Source: an uncultured Flavobacteriales bacterium (GTDB taxonomy: Bacteria; Bacteroidota; Bacteroidia; Flavobacteriales_G; Salibacteraceae). Taken from it: a stretch of 64,000 nucleotides of DNA. The position numbers and the translations under genes are program-made. The stretch spans positions 248,001 through 312,000 of the forward strand of contig CAJQLE010000003.1 in the NCBI GenBank assembly GCA_905479105.1, read 5' to 3'. The notes under the pieces were generated by a model that saw only the letters and a program-made list of their open reading frames with translations, was not told where the DNA came from and ran no database searches. Within the stretch, counting starts at the first letter, position 1, and every line of letters starts with the position of its first letter. Positions 33,967 through 43,451 of this stretch are shown piece after piece.

Positions 33967-35115
33967 ATGTTTTTTGAATTATCAGAAGAACAAAAAGCTG
34001 TCAGAGACGCAGCTAGAGATTTCGCTCAAAGTGTTTTAAAGCCAGGAGTGATTGAAAGAGACGAGACACAAACATTTCCAAAGGAAGAAATAAAACAGCT
34101 CGGTGAACTTGGATTCATGGGTATGATGGTCGCGCCAGAATATGGAGGCGGTGGAATGGATGCAGTGTCTTACGTGTTGGCAATGGAAGAGATTTCTAAA
34201 ATTGATGCGAGTGCTTCCGTATGCATGTCGGTCAACAACAGCCTTGTATGTTGGGGTTTAGAAAAGTTTGGCAACGAAGAACAAAAGCAGAAGTATTTGG
34301 TACCCTTGGCTAAAGGAGAGGTAATTGGTGCCTTTTGTTTGAGTGAGCCAGAAGCGGGCTCAGATGCTACAAGCCAACGAACAACGGCTGAAGATAAAGG
34401 TGATCATTACCTTCTTAATGGAACAAAGAATTGGATAACGAACGGAGGCAATGCTTCAGTTTATTTGGTAATGGCTCAAACCGATGTTGAAAAAGGTCAT
34501 AAGGGAATCAACTGTCTCATTGTTGAAAGAGGAATGGATGGTTTTATCCTAGGGGCAAAGGAGAATAAATTAGGTATTCGCGGTTCTGATACTCATACAT
34601 TATTATTTAATGATGTTAAGGTTCCAAAGGAGAATAGGATAGGTGAAGATGGTTTTGGATTTAAATTCGCCATGAAAACATTGGAAGGCGGAAGAATTGG
34701 TATTGCCGCTCAAGCTCTGGGAATTGCCTCAGGATCAATGGAGTTAGCTGCCGCGTATTCTAAGGAAAGAAAAGCCTTTGGTAAAACAATTAGCCAGCAT
34801 CAAGCAATAGCCTTCAAGTTGGCAGATATGGCAACAGAAGTAGAAGCTGCTAGGCTATTATGTTTGAAAGCGGCTTGGCTTAAGGATCAAGGCCTTCCAT
34901 TTGGTAAGTTCAGCGCTATGGCTAAGCTTTTTGCCTCAGAGGCTGCAATGAAAGCTTCGGTGGAGGCAGTGCAAGTCCATGGAGGTTATGGATTTGTGAA
35001 AGAGTATCACGTTGAGCGATTAATGCGTGATGCTAAAATCACTCAGATTTACGAGGGAACCAGCGAAGTGCAGAGAATCGTAATAAGTCGAGCTGTGCTT
35101 GACGAAGCCTCTTAA
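33967..35115 (+). CDS. Acyl-CoA dehydrogenase
   Basis: 382 residues from the ATG at 33967, where the family N-terminus MFFELSEEQKAVRDAARDFA begins; the frame is open 24 codons further, overlapping anmK. Signatures: AFCLSEPEAGSD and the C-terminal QVHGGYGFVKEYHVERLMRDAKITQIYEGTSE broken into its usual parts, with the catalytic glutamate in YEGTSE. FAD enzyme for the first step of fatty-acid or branched-chain acyl-CoA oxidation, probably short-chain by overall likeness. Chain length is not certain. Confidence 0.92.
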   Translation: MFFELSEEQKAVRDAARDFAQSVLKPGVIERDETQTFPKEEIKQLGELGFMGMMVAPEYGGGGMDAVSYVLAMEEISKIDASASVCMSVNNSLVCWGLEKFGNEEQKQKYLVPLAKGEVIGAFCLSEPEAGSDATSQRTTAEDKGDHYLLNGTKNWITNGGNASVYLVMAQTDVEKGHKGINCLIVERGMDGFILGAKENKLGIRGSDTHTLLFNDVKVPKENRIGEDGFGFKFAMKTLEGGRIGIAAQALGIASGSMELAAAYSKERKAFGKTISQHQAIAFKLADMATEVEAARLLCLKAAWLKDQGLPFGKFSAMAKLFASEAAMKASVEAVQVHGGYGFVKEYHVERLMRDAKITQIYEGTSEVQRIVISRAVLDEAS

Positions 35116-35134
35116 AGGAAGAATATATATAGTT

Positions 35135-36439
35135 TTAGAGAAGCTCGAGCAGTTGTTCGAGCTTCATTTTTCTTGAGCCTTTTAGTAAGATAGATGAATT
35201 TTCAAGTTTGTTTTTCATGAGGTATTCAGCAACATCAGAAGTATTCTCGAAGAAACGCCCATGTTTCATAGTGTCTTTGATTTTTAAGAACTCATTTCCT
35301 ACGAAATATCCTTGAATTTTCTTGTCAATCAGTATTTGAAGGATCTCTTTATGCTTCTCAATAGAACTCTCACCTAATTCTAGCATATCCCCTAAAATCA
35401 CAAAGGGATTGTTGAATGATTCGTTGCTGATGTTTTCTATAGCAGCCAGCATACTACTGGGGTTCGCATTATAACAATCTACTATTACAGTATTGTTTAA
35501 GGGAGTATGTTCTATTTGAGATCGATTGTTTTCAGGTATGTAATTTTCTAGGCCAACTTTGATTTTCTGATCTGGAACCCCAAAATATCTTGCCAATGCT
35601 ACTGCACTCATTACATTACTGAAATTATAGGCGCCAGAAAGCTGAGTTTTTATTAATCGTTTGAATGGGTCTATATCTCTCCACCAAGAGACGTTGAGTA
35701 GACCATTTTCGATCGCGTATTCTCCTTGATATAGAGCATTATGAGATTGACCATAGGAAATATAGTTAAGCCCTTCGGAAGCCTTTTCAACTTTTTGATC
35801 ATCTGTATTCACGAATACTTTTCCATCATTATTCCGGAGAAAGTCAAAGAGTTCTTTTTTCCCAATATATACGCCTTCTTCACCTCCAAACCCTTCTAGG
35901 TGAGCTAAACCTATATTAGTGATGTATCCAAAATCAGGCGCAGCTAGAGAGCACAAAAAACTAATCTCTTTTTGATGATTTGCCCCCATTTCAATGATGG
36001 CAATTTCATGCTCGTTGTTTACTTCGAGAAGTGAAAGAGGAACCCCAATATGATTATTGAGATTGCCTTTAGTGGCATATGTATTATAACTTTGGGAGAG
36101 AGCAGCGTTCAATAATTCTTTCGAGGTAGTTTTGCCATTGCTTCCCGTTAGTCCGATAACAGGAATTTTGAACTTAGACCTGTGGTATTTTGCCAGTTCT
36201 TGGAGAGTTTCTAATCCATTAATGACAATTGTTATCCTTGAATTCCCTCTGAACTCTTCTCTGTTTTCATCTGCAAATGCATGCGAAGCGCCCGCGTTAA
36301 GGGAGGCAAGGATGAAATCATTTCCATTGAAAGATTCACCCTTTAAAGCGATAAAAAGAGAGCCTTCCTTGATGTTTCTGGTGTCTGTGCAAACGCCAGA
36401 AGAATCCAAATAAGTAGAGTAAATTGTTGAGATCATCAC
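35135..36439 (-). CDS. murF: UDP-N-acetylmuramoyl-tripeptide-D-alanyl-D-alanine ligase
   Basis: 434 residues. Mur-ligase core with the ATP loop GLTGSNGKTTSKELL, AIIEMGANHQKEI and DCYNANPSSM. MurF adds D-Ala-D-Ala to the peptidoglycan precursor in the cytoplasm. The first two codons are both Met, so the start may be 36436. It follows gldJ on the same strand but a perfect palindromic terminator lies between. Confidence 0.95.
   Translation of the reverse strand: MMISTIYSTYLDSSGVCTDTRNIKEGSLFIALKGESFNGNDFILASLNAGASHAFADENREEFRGNSRITIVINGLETLQELAKYHRSKFKIPVIGLTGSNGKTTSKELLNAALSQSYNTYATKGNLNNHIGVPLSLLEVNNEHEIAIIEMGANHQKEISFLCSLAAPDFGYITNIGLAHLEGFGGEEGVYIGKKELFDFLRNNDGKVFVNTDDQKVEKASEGLNYISYGQSHNALYQGEYAIENGLLNVSWWRDIDPFKRLIKTQLSGAYNFSNVMSAVALARYFGVPDQKIKVGLENYIPENNRSQIEHTPLNNTVIVDCYNANPSSMLAAIENISNESFNNPFVILGDMLELGESSIEKHKEILQILIDKKIQGYFVGNEFLKIKDTMKHGRFFENTSDVAEYLMKNKLENSSILLKGSRKMKLEQLLELL
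35140..35171 (+). terminator. Rightward terminator inside the end of murF
   Basis: GAAGCTCGA (35140-35148) pairs with TCGAGCTTC (35157-35165), followed by ATTTTTCTT. It starts 25 bases after the acyl-CoA dehydrogenase stop and would end that transcript, while its sequence also encodes the Leu/Glu-rich end of MurF on the other strand. Confidence 0.6.
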
Positions 36440-36451
36440 CGTTCGAAAATA

Positions 36452-36477
36452 ATGAAGGCCTCAATTGAGGCCTTCAT
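36452..36477. terminator. Perfect 26-base palindrome between gldJ and murF
   Basis: A fully self-complementary 26-base run centred on CAATTG, with TTATTTTCG on the leftward side. Transcribed from gldJ, it would form a 10-12 base hairpin and work as a terminator. Confidence 0.7.
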
Positions 36478-36503
36478 AAAACTTATATATATATCAACAA
36501 TCC

Positions 36504-38279
36504 TTATCTAGAACCGCCTAATCCAACTGGGCTACCAACTCTGTCCATTGCACATCTGAAGCCTAAAGTTGATAATGATTGTCTTTCATCAAGGAATCTT
36601 CTTGTTCCTGGAACCATCCAATAAGCCCTGTCATTCCAAGAAGCACCTTTGTAGACTCTCGCTTGATCATTGATTAGAGAAGAGTAGTCTTCTGCGGCCT
36701 CACCTTGACCAGGATAAGCATACATAGAGCCTGTCTCAGTTCTTTCTGAATCATCGTATTCTCCCCAACTTAATTCGCTTGAATGTGACAATGGGTCTCC
36801 ATCAAGATAATTGATGTTGTCAGAACGTTTATAGTTTCTTCTGTCGATATTCTCTTCAACTTTTGATTCTCTGTATCTTAACTCTCCTGGACGAGCAGTA
36901 ATATATGTGCTATAATCTTTCAAGAGTATGGGTGCAATTTTCACCATTTCATCAGAAGCCTTGATAGCTTCAATTGACTCTTCAACAATTACAAGGTTTG
37001 CTTCATATTTCTGATCATCTATTAATAGTTGATTGGCTCTATCTGCTTGTTCTTGAAGAGCAGCAATTAAATCGAATTCTAAATCATTAATAGTTTCGGC
37101 AGTCTTGTCTTGGAACTCTACTAAGTAATTGATTAGACCTTGAATGTTGTAGATTGGAATATCATACTTGTCAAGAAGGATACCTTCATTATCGCGTTGC
37201 TTCGTATTGAAAACGTTACCTCTGAAAGGTCTAAAATCATCCATGTCTTCGAACGAAAGAGGACGGTAGACATCCATTACCCATTCACTTACATTTCCAG
37301 CCATGTTGTATAAACCGTAGTCATTAGGCCAATAAGAAAATACAGGAGCTGTAATATCTGCGTTGTCATTCAATTTACCAGCAACACCCATGTTGTCACC
37401 TCGACCTCTTTTGAAGTTTGCCAACATCATACCAATATAGGCCTCATCTGGATTTCTAACCGCATGACCATTCCATGGATAGAGACGTCTTTCAACAACT
37501 CTTTCTCCAATACTATTTCCAACCAAACCAAATGCAGCAAATTCCCATTCAGCCTCTGTTGGAAGACGGTACTTTGGTAGAAGAATTCCATCTTCCATTT
37601 TTACGTTTCTGTAACCACTGCTATTCGCATTTAAGTCTGGAAGACCTTCAATTCTTTTTCCAGAGTTGTACTGATTTGATAAGTATGCGTCAGTATTGAA
37701 GTTGTCCTCACCGATTTGATCAGGATAGTGATCTAAAATACCTTCTCTGATCAGAATGTATTCATTTACGCGATCAGTTCTCCAACTGCAGAAATCGCTT
37801 GCTTGAAGCCAGTTCACGCCAACTACAGGGTAATCGCGGAAGGCAGGGTGTCTTAAATAGTAATCAACATAAGGCTCATTGTAAGCCAATTTTGACCTCC
37901 ATACTAAAGTATCGGGCAGCGCTTTTTTATACAATTCAGGATAATCAACACCATAAACTCTTTTCACCCAATAGAGGTATTCTAACCAGTGAAAATTGCT
38001 AATTTCAGTTTGATCCATATAAAATGAAGAAACAGTGGCTCTTCTAGGAATGTTATTCCAATCGTACATGAAATCTTGTTCAACCCGTCCCATAGTGAAC
38101 GTACCACCCTCAATCAAAACTAAGTTTGGTCCAGTCTCCTGTTCTTCAAAAGGATATTTCTGGAATCCTCCATTGTCTGGATCGTTGAAATTCCAACCCG
38201 TGATAGAAGACTTTTCGTATCCGCAGGATGCAATTAGAAGGGGCGCTACTAATAGAGCAAAAAGGTTTTTTGCTTTCAT
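36504..38279 (-). CDS. gldJ: Gliding-motility / T9SS lipoprotein GldJ
   Basis: 591 residues from the ATG at 38279, which opens a lipoprotein signal with lipobox LLIASCG; the frame extends 25 codons upstream without support. The protein contains an FGE-sulfatase (SUMF1-like) domain, with LVLIEGGTFTMGRVEQD and the C-terminal YKGASWNDRAYWM and LGFRCAMDR, interrupted by a helical insertion. In Flavobacterium johnsoniae GldJ is an outer-membrane lipoprotein required for gliding and for stable GldK, and its gene lies beside porU and porV, just as in this window. That synteny separates it from GldK. Confidence 0.9.
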   Translation of the reverse strand: MKAKNLFALLVAPLLIASCGYEKSSITGWNFNDPDNGGFQKYPFEEQETGPNLVLIEGGTFTMGRVEQDFMYDWNNIPRRATVSSFYMDQTEISNFHWLEYLYWVKRVYGVDYPELYKKALPDTLVWRSKLAYNEPYVDYYLRHPAFRDYPVVGVNWLQASDFCSWRTDRVNEYILIREGILDHYPDQIGEDNFNTDAYLSNQYNSGKRIEGLPDLNANSSGYRNVKMEDGILLPKYRLPTEAEWEFAAFGLVGNSIGERVVERRLYPWNGHAVRNPDEAYIGMMLANFKRGRGDNMGVAGKLNDNADITAPVFSYWPNDYGLYNMAGNVSEWVMDVYRPLSFEDMDDFRPFRGNVFNTKQRDNEGILLDKYDIPIYNIQGLINYLVEFQDKTAETINDLEFDLIAALQEQADRANQLLIDDQKYEANLVIVEESIEAIKASDEMVKIAPILLKDYSTYITARPGELRYRESKVEENIDRRNYKRSDNINYLDGDPLSHSSELSWGEYDDSERTETGSMYAYPGQGEAAEDYSSLINDQARVYKGASWNDRAYWMVPGTRRFLDERQSLSTLGFRCAMDRVGSPVGLGGSR

Positions 38280-38354
38280 AGTGTTATTAATTTTAGAGCG
38301 AAGTCGCTGATTTGTTAAGTAAACGAAGATAGTTGAGTTTTTATTATCGCGCAA

Positions 38355-39314
38355 TTAAAACTGAGGGCAACGCATCATTTTAAATTTTCTGCGCTTTTGT
38401 TTACACGGCAACAATAATGTTACGCTGATCTCATGTGAGCCTAAAGTTTGCGTACCCAAACTTGAAACAGTTATATCATAGCTATAGCCAAACCTGAACT
38501 GATCGGTGTGCAGACCTACTAGAAAGATTAAGGCGTCATCCCATCTATACCAAACTCCTCCGGTAATTGGGCCTTTATTCAAGTACAGACCTAAATTTAA
38601 ATGGTTGAATTCTCCTTGCCTTTGATAAATAATGTTTGGAGATATGCTTCCGTCTTCTGGATTCGTCTTATCAAGAGGGATTACAGCACCAGCGTGAGCA
38701 GTATATTTTCTTGGTAATCTACTTTCTGCTGATTTGAAGAATGATTCATTCGGCTCAAATAAGTGATGCGCAGCAAAACCTAAGTAAAATGTTTGAGTGA
38801 ATAATAAGCCACCCGCTGAGAAGTCTAATTTGTTCACAGGAGCTTCAATTGGAACTTCTCCTGTTGGGTAGATGAAGCCATAACGAGCGTCAATCATATC
38901 TCCAAAGGTCAACTGACTCCAATCGATGGATTTATTATAGTAAGTCGCTTGCATCCCTGCTTTGAAGCTAATGTTGCGATCTAAAGCAACCTGATATGCG
39001 TACATTCCACTAATGGAATTGGTTTGAATAATTCCTGTCCCTTGTCTGTCGTGGTAAGCTTGAATACCTATACCTCCACTTAATGCATCAACGTATTGGT
39101 CGTAAGATGCTGAATAGGTCACATAGGTTGAAGGTATTCCAGGCCATTGATTACGATAGTTCAATGTAACTCGAGGACACCTAGCTGACCCAGCTAACGC
39201 AGGGTTTAAATAAAGTTGATTAGCATAAAATTGACTAAAAGCAACATCTTGTGCTTGTAAGTCCATGTTTAAGCATGCTAACGCTAATATAAATAGTAAT
39301 CCTAGTTTTTTCAT
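38355..39314 (-). CDS. T9SS membrane protein, PorP/SprF family
   Basis: 319 residues from the ATG at 39314, which opens a signal peptide (ending DLQAQ); the longer open frame has no signal. The mature start DVAFSQFYANQLYLNPALAG is the PorP/SprF signature, and the rest is a beta barrel. These barrels anchor T9SS cargo or partner with adhesins; many paralogues exist per genome, so which role this one plays is unknown. It precedes gldJ on the same strand (75 bases apart) and faces away from porU. Confidence 0.92.
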   Translation of the reverse strand: MKKLGLLFILALACLNMDLQAQDVAFSQFYANQLYLNPALAGSARCPRVTLNYRNQWPGIPSTYVTYSASYDQYVDALSGGIGIQAYHDRQGTGIIQTNSISGMYAYQVALDRNISFKAGMQATYYNKSIDWSQLTFGDMIDARYGFIYPTGEVPIEAPVNKLDFSAGGLLFTQTFYLGFAAHHLFEPNESFFKSAESRLPRKYTAHAGAVIPLDKTNPEDGSISPNIIYQRQGEFNHLNLGLYLNKGPITGGVWYRWDDALIFLVGLHTDQFRFGYSYDITVSSLGTQTLGSHEISVTLLLPCKQKRRKFKMMRCPQF

Positions 39315-39497
39315 AGCCAATCGACTTCCAATATCCGCAATTATACGAATATATTTACCCCGTGAACTTTTACCTTCCAACATTCGTTCTTCCTTTTGCA
39401 ATAACATCCTTTGCGGTGCGTTAAGCGTCTGAAAAAAAAAGAATGACAAATATAACCACAAAAAATATTGATTTGTCGAAAAAATAGACCCTTTAGT

Positions 39498-42400
39498 ATG
39501 AAGTTTAAATATTCCTTTCTGATTCTAGGTTTGCTTTTCGGGTTTGATTTGTGTGCGCAGAAGGTGTTACCCAATAGGCAATCCGCTCTGAACTCTGATC
39601 AGAAAGGAGTCGAATTGGCTAGTGATTACGTTCTTGATTGGCGCGGTGTTAGGGAATATAGAACTATTGACGAAAGGATGATTTCTCAGATCGTTTTTGA
39701 TGGAGCACGCGTAAAGTCAGATTCTTATCTGCCTTATTTTGCAATTACAATTGAACTTGATAATGCCACTGAATCAGTGAAAGTTTCTTTAGATGGAGTT
39801 AAGTCAACTTTAGTAAACTCTATTGAGACTGCTCTACTTAGTAAACATGATTTACCATCAGATTTCAAGGTAAGCTCAATAATTAGAAATTCTTCAGGCA
39901 AAAAGTATCTAGTGATTATGGTTGAGCCTTTGAGGAGATCGTCATCGCAGGTTGAAAAACTGCTTGGGTTTAACATTCGATTGACAAAGCAAAATCAAGT
40001 CAACTCCTTTTCACGAGGCGGAAGAGGGTCGAACTCTTGGGTTGATAACAGTGTTTTAAATGCTGGTCAGTGGTTTAAATTGGCGACAGGGAAAGACGGT
40101 ATTTACAGGGTTTCTTTAGCTGATATGCAGGAATATGGATTTGGTATATCGGGGTTGAATAGCGATCAAATAAAGATGTTCGGTGCAAAGGCAGGGATGT
40201 TATCTATGAGGAACAGTGATGAGCGACCTGATGATCTTGTTCAGATTCCAATAGATGTTATAGATGGAGGGGATGGCACTTTTGATCAAGGCGATTTCTT
40301 CTTGTTTTATGGACAAGATCGTATTACATGGACATCAAAAGATGGAGAATTTGCGCATGATTTGAATCCGTTTTCAGATTCCGTGTTCTACTTTCTAACG
40401 ATAAATGGTAGCGCAGAGCCTGCAAAAAGAATTCAGGAAGAAATTTTAACTGCTGCTGCAACCTCTACTTCTGCTTCGTATGATTTTCTCGACTTGTATG
40501 AAGAAGAAAATATGAATCTTATAAAGTCTGGCAGGAGATGGTATGGTCAAGAATTTGGTTCAGTGAATTCAAGAGATTATGGATTCAATGTTCCAAATAT
40601 CGATAGAAGTTCTTCAGTTAATCTCAAGGCTCGCTATGCGGCTCGATCTATAGGTATTTCGGGAGTTTCAGTTTCATTGTCTTTGCCGAGCCAAGGAAGC
40701 GTCTCTGATGTTAATTCTATTTCTCCAGTAGCAGATTTTTATGGAGCATTATATGCAGACAATGGTTTGCTTGAACTTTCTACGATGCCTTCTGATGGTG
40801 ATTTGTTGACCAAGTTTGAACTCATTCAGGGGCCTAATCTTCAGTCTAAAGCTTGGCTTGACTACATTGAACTACACGCGAGAAGATCTATAAATTTCTT
40901 ACCTCCTTTTATGTCATTTAGAGACATTAAAAGTGTAGGAGTAAATGCGATAACTCAATTTAATGTTAAAGCCTCAGAAGCGATTCGGGTATGGGATGTT
41001 ACTAATATTAATGAAGCCAAAGAAGCAGATCTGACTGGCGGAGTTGTAAATGGATTCTCCTTTAAATCATCTACTTCTATTTTAAGGGAGTTTGTGGTTT
41101 TTAATGAATCGAGTTATTTATCACCTAGGAAAATTGGTTTTATCGAAAATCAGAATCTACACTCTCTATCAAACATTGAATATGTCATTGTTTCGCACCC
41201 TACTTTTAAAGTAAACGCAGAACGCTTAGCGGATTTACATTCGTCTATTGATGGGCTAACTTCGGTTGTTGTAACTCCAGCTCAGATTTATAATGAGTTT
41301 TCGGGAGGTGCTCAAGACATAACTGCGATCAAAGAGTTTATGCGAATGCTTTATCATGAGGCCGACTCTTCGGGCGGAATAAAGCCGCGTTACCTTTTGT
41401 TGTTTGGCGATGCCTCTTATGATTATAAGGACAAAATTTCTGGCAACTCAAATTTTGTTCCAACACACCAAATGCTCAATAGTCTTTCGCCCACAGGTTC
41501 TATTGCTTCGGATGATTATTATGGTCTACTTAATGATGATGAAGGTGAATCTCAGTACGATTTCCTTGATATAGGAATCGGAAGGCTTCCAGCAAGAAAT
41601 AGGAAGGAAGCTGAAGACATGGTGAATAAAATCGAGCGTTATGCTCAAAATTCATCTTCGTTTGGAGAGTGGAGGAATAAGATTGCTTTTGTTGCTGATG
41701 ATGCTGATAGAGGCGATGGGCTAACATTCATGAGAGATTTTGAGACGTTGGGCACTGTGCTTGATCAGAATGCAAAGGAGTTTTTAATTGATAAGATTTA
41801 TATGGATTCTTTTAAGCAGCAGTTGGGATCCGGAGGAGCGCGCTATCCTGATGGAGCTGATGCCGTTTCGGACAGGATTGGAAAGGGTGCCTTGATGATG
41901 TATTACATCGGGCATGGTGGGGAATTGGGTTGGGCGCACGAAAGAATTTTAGAAGTGCCTACCATTAATAAATGGACCAATATCAGCAACCTGCCACTGT
42001 TCATTACTGCGACTTGTGAGTTCGGCCGTTTCGATGATCCGAGAAGAACTTCTGGTGGAGAGTATGTGCTATTAAACCCGAGTGGTGGTGGAATTGCTTT
42101 GTTGACTACTACGCGGGCTGTCTACTCTAGTCCGAACTTGACACTCACTACAGAATTTACGGCTCAAGCGTTTGAAAATCTGGGTTCAGAAAAGCCACGA
42201 CTTGGTGATCTTATGCTTCAAACCAAGATTCGGACTTTAGATACAAATTCAAGTGCCGCATTAAACAGTCGGAGCTTTGCGCTTTTAGGAGATCCAGCAC
42301 TTAGGCTTGCATATCCAGAAAACCGAATTGAGATTACATCTATGCCGGATACAATTGGTGCTTTGGGGAAGGTCAAAGTCAGTGGGATTATTACGGATTA

Positions 42401-43373
42401 CCTTGGAAATCAATTGAACGATTTTAATGGAATACTATATCCATCGGTATTTGATAAAGCTGCAAACACGCAATCTTTGAATAACGACAATTCTGGCCCT
42501 TTTTCATACCAGGAATGGAGGAATTTGGTTTTTAAAGGAAAAACTAGTGTTAAAAATGGAGCGTTTTCTTTTGAGTTCGTAGTACCTAAGGATATTAATA
42601 GAACTTTCGATATTGGCAGAGTGAACCTTTACGCAGATAACTCGAAATTGGATGCAAACGGAGATTTTAGGTTGTTTAATATTGGTGGTTTGTCCGACAA
42701 TCCGATTGATGATAGTGAAGGTCCTGCAGTTGATCTTTACCTGAATAATTCAAAATTTATTTTCGGTGGCTTGACAAATGAGAGTCCTAATTTGTATGCG
42801 GAGGTTGAGGACGAAAACGGAATTAATATGGTGGGAAGTGGAATAGGTCATGATATAACGGCTGTTCTCGATAATAACACGTCAAACACCTTGGTGTTGA
42901 ACGATTATTATGAATCTGACCTAGATTCTTATACCAGTGGTAAGGTAAGTTATCCTTTTAATGATTTAACAGAGGGTAAGCACAGTCTGAAGCTTCAAGT
43001 ATGGGATGTCAATAACAACCCTTCTGATTCTTACACGGAGTTTATTGTAGCGAATGATGAGGAGTTAGCGCTCGATCATGTGCTAAACTACCCTAACCCA
43101 TTTACTACGAACACAGACTTTTATTTTGAGCACAACAAACCGGGGCAATCGTTAAGAGTGAGAATTGAAGTTTTTACGATCGCTGGTAAATTGGTGAAAA
43201 CAATGGATGGTGATTTTGTATCCGATGGTTTTAGAATTGGCCCAATCAATTGGAATGGGCGCGATGAGTTTGGAGATGTTATTGCCAGGGGCGTCTACCT
43301 CTACCGTGTATCCGTTAAAACGATCTTGGGAGAGTCCGTTGAAAAATACGAACGTCTAGTTTTGTTAAAATAG
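39498..43373 (+). CDS. porU: T9SS C-terminal signal peptidase / sortase PorU
   Basis: 1291 residues from the ATG at 39498, which starts a signal peptide MKFKYSFLILGLLFGF. The gingipain-type (C25) catalytic domain contains YLLLFGDASYDY near 635, the catalytic His in YIGHGGELGW near 804 and the catalytic Cys in FITATCEFGRFD near 838. The C-terminus (NYPNPFTTNTDF ... AGKLVKTMDG) is a FlgD-like T9SS-type domain. PorU cleaves the sorting domain of cargo at the surface and attaches the cargo to lipopolysaccharide. PorV, encoded 78 bases downstream, shuttles cargo to it. Confidence 0.95.
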   Translation: MKFKYSFLILGLLFGFDLCAQKVLPNRQSALNSDQKGVELASDYVLDWRGVREYRTIDERMISQIVFDGARVKSDSYLPYFAITIELDNATESVKVSLDGVKSTLVNSIETALLSKHDLPSDFKVSSIIRNSSGKKYLVIMVEPLRRSSSQVEKLLGFNIRLTKQNQVNSFSRGGRGSNSWVDNSVLNAGQWFKLATGKDGIYRVSLADMQEYGFGISGLNSDQIKMFGAKAGMLSMRNSDERPDDLVQIPIDVIDGGDGTFDQGDFFLFYGQDRITWTSKDGEFAHDLNPFSDSVFYFLTINGSAEPAKRIQEEILTAAATSTSASYDFLDLYEEENMNLIKSGRRWYGQEFGSVNSRDYGFNVPNIDRSSSVNLKARYAARSIGISGVSVSLSLPSQGSVSDVNSISPVADFYGALYADNGLLELSTMPSDGDLLTKFELIQGPNLQSKAWLDYIELHARRSINFLPPFMSFRDIKSVGVNAITQFNVKASEAIRVWDVTNINEAKEADLTGGVVNGFSFKSSTSILREFVVFNESSYLSPRKIGFIENQNLHSLSNIEYVIVSHPTFKVNAERLADLHSSIDGLTSVVVTPAQIYNEFSGGAQDITAIKEFMRMLYHEADSSGGIKPRYLLLFGDASYDYKDKISGNSNFVPTHQMLNSLSPTGSIASDDYYGLLNDDEGESQYDFLDIGIGRLPARNRKEAEDMVNKIERYAQNSSSFGEWRNKIAFVADDADRGDGLTFMRDFETLGTVLDQNAKEFLIDKIYMDSFKQQLGSGGARYPDGADAVSDRIGKGALMMYYIGHGGELGWAHERILEVPTINKWTNISNLPLFITATCEFGRFDDPRRTSGGEYVLLNPSGGGIALLTTTRAVYSSPNLTLTTEFTAQAFENLGSEKPRLGDLMLQTKIRTLDTNSSAALNSRSFALLGDPALRLAYPENRIEITSMPDTIGALGKVKVSGIITDYLGNQLNDFNGILYPSVFDKAANTQSLNNDNSGPFSYQEWRNLVFKGKTSVKNGAFSFEFVVPKDINRTFDIGRVNLYADNSKLDANGDFRLFNIGGLSDNPIDDSEGPAVDLYLNNSKFIFGGLTNESPNLYAEVEDENGINMVGSGIGHDITAVLDNNTSNTLVLNDYYESDLDSYTSGKVSYPFNDLTEGKHSLKLQVWDVNNNPSDSYTEFIVANDEELALDHVLNYPNPFTTNTDFYFEHNKPGQSLRVRIEVFTIAGKLVKTMDGDFVSDGFRIGPINWNGRDEFGDVIARGVYLYRVSVKTILGESVEKYERLVLLK

Positions 43374-43397
43374 TCCCTGACTTATTAGTTATATTTG
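43362..43397 (+). promoter_or_regulatory. Candidate promoter for porV and following genes
   Basis: TATATTTG at 43390-43397 is an exact -7 match 54 bases before the porV ATG; the nearest TTG (43362-43364) lies 25 bases upstream, slightly beyond the usual 17-23. It suggests porV can be transcribed apart from porU. Confidence 0.45.
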
Positions 43398-43451
43398 CCG
43401 TCCTTATAAAAAACGCCTATTGCAAGAAGTTTACTTGATTGAAATTTAAGT

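Noticed and set aside
36504-38279. Formylglycine-generating sulfatase-activating enzyme
   Set aside because: The FGE-like domain is part of a lipoprotein next to porU/porV, and synteny marks it as GldJ; no sulfatase is present.
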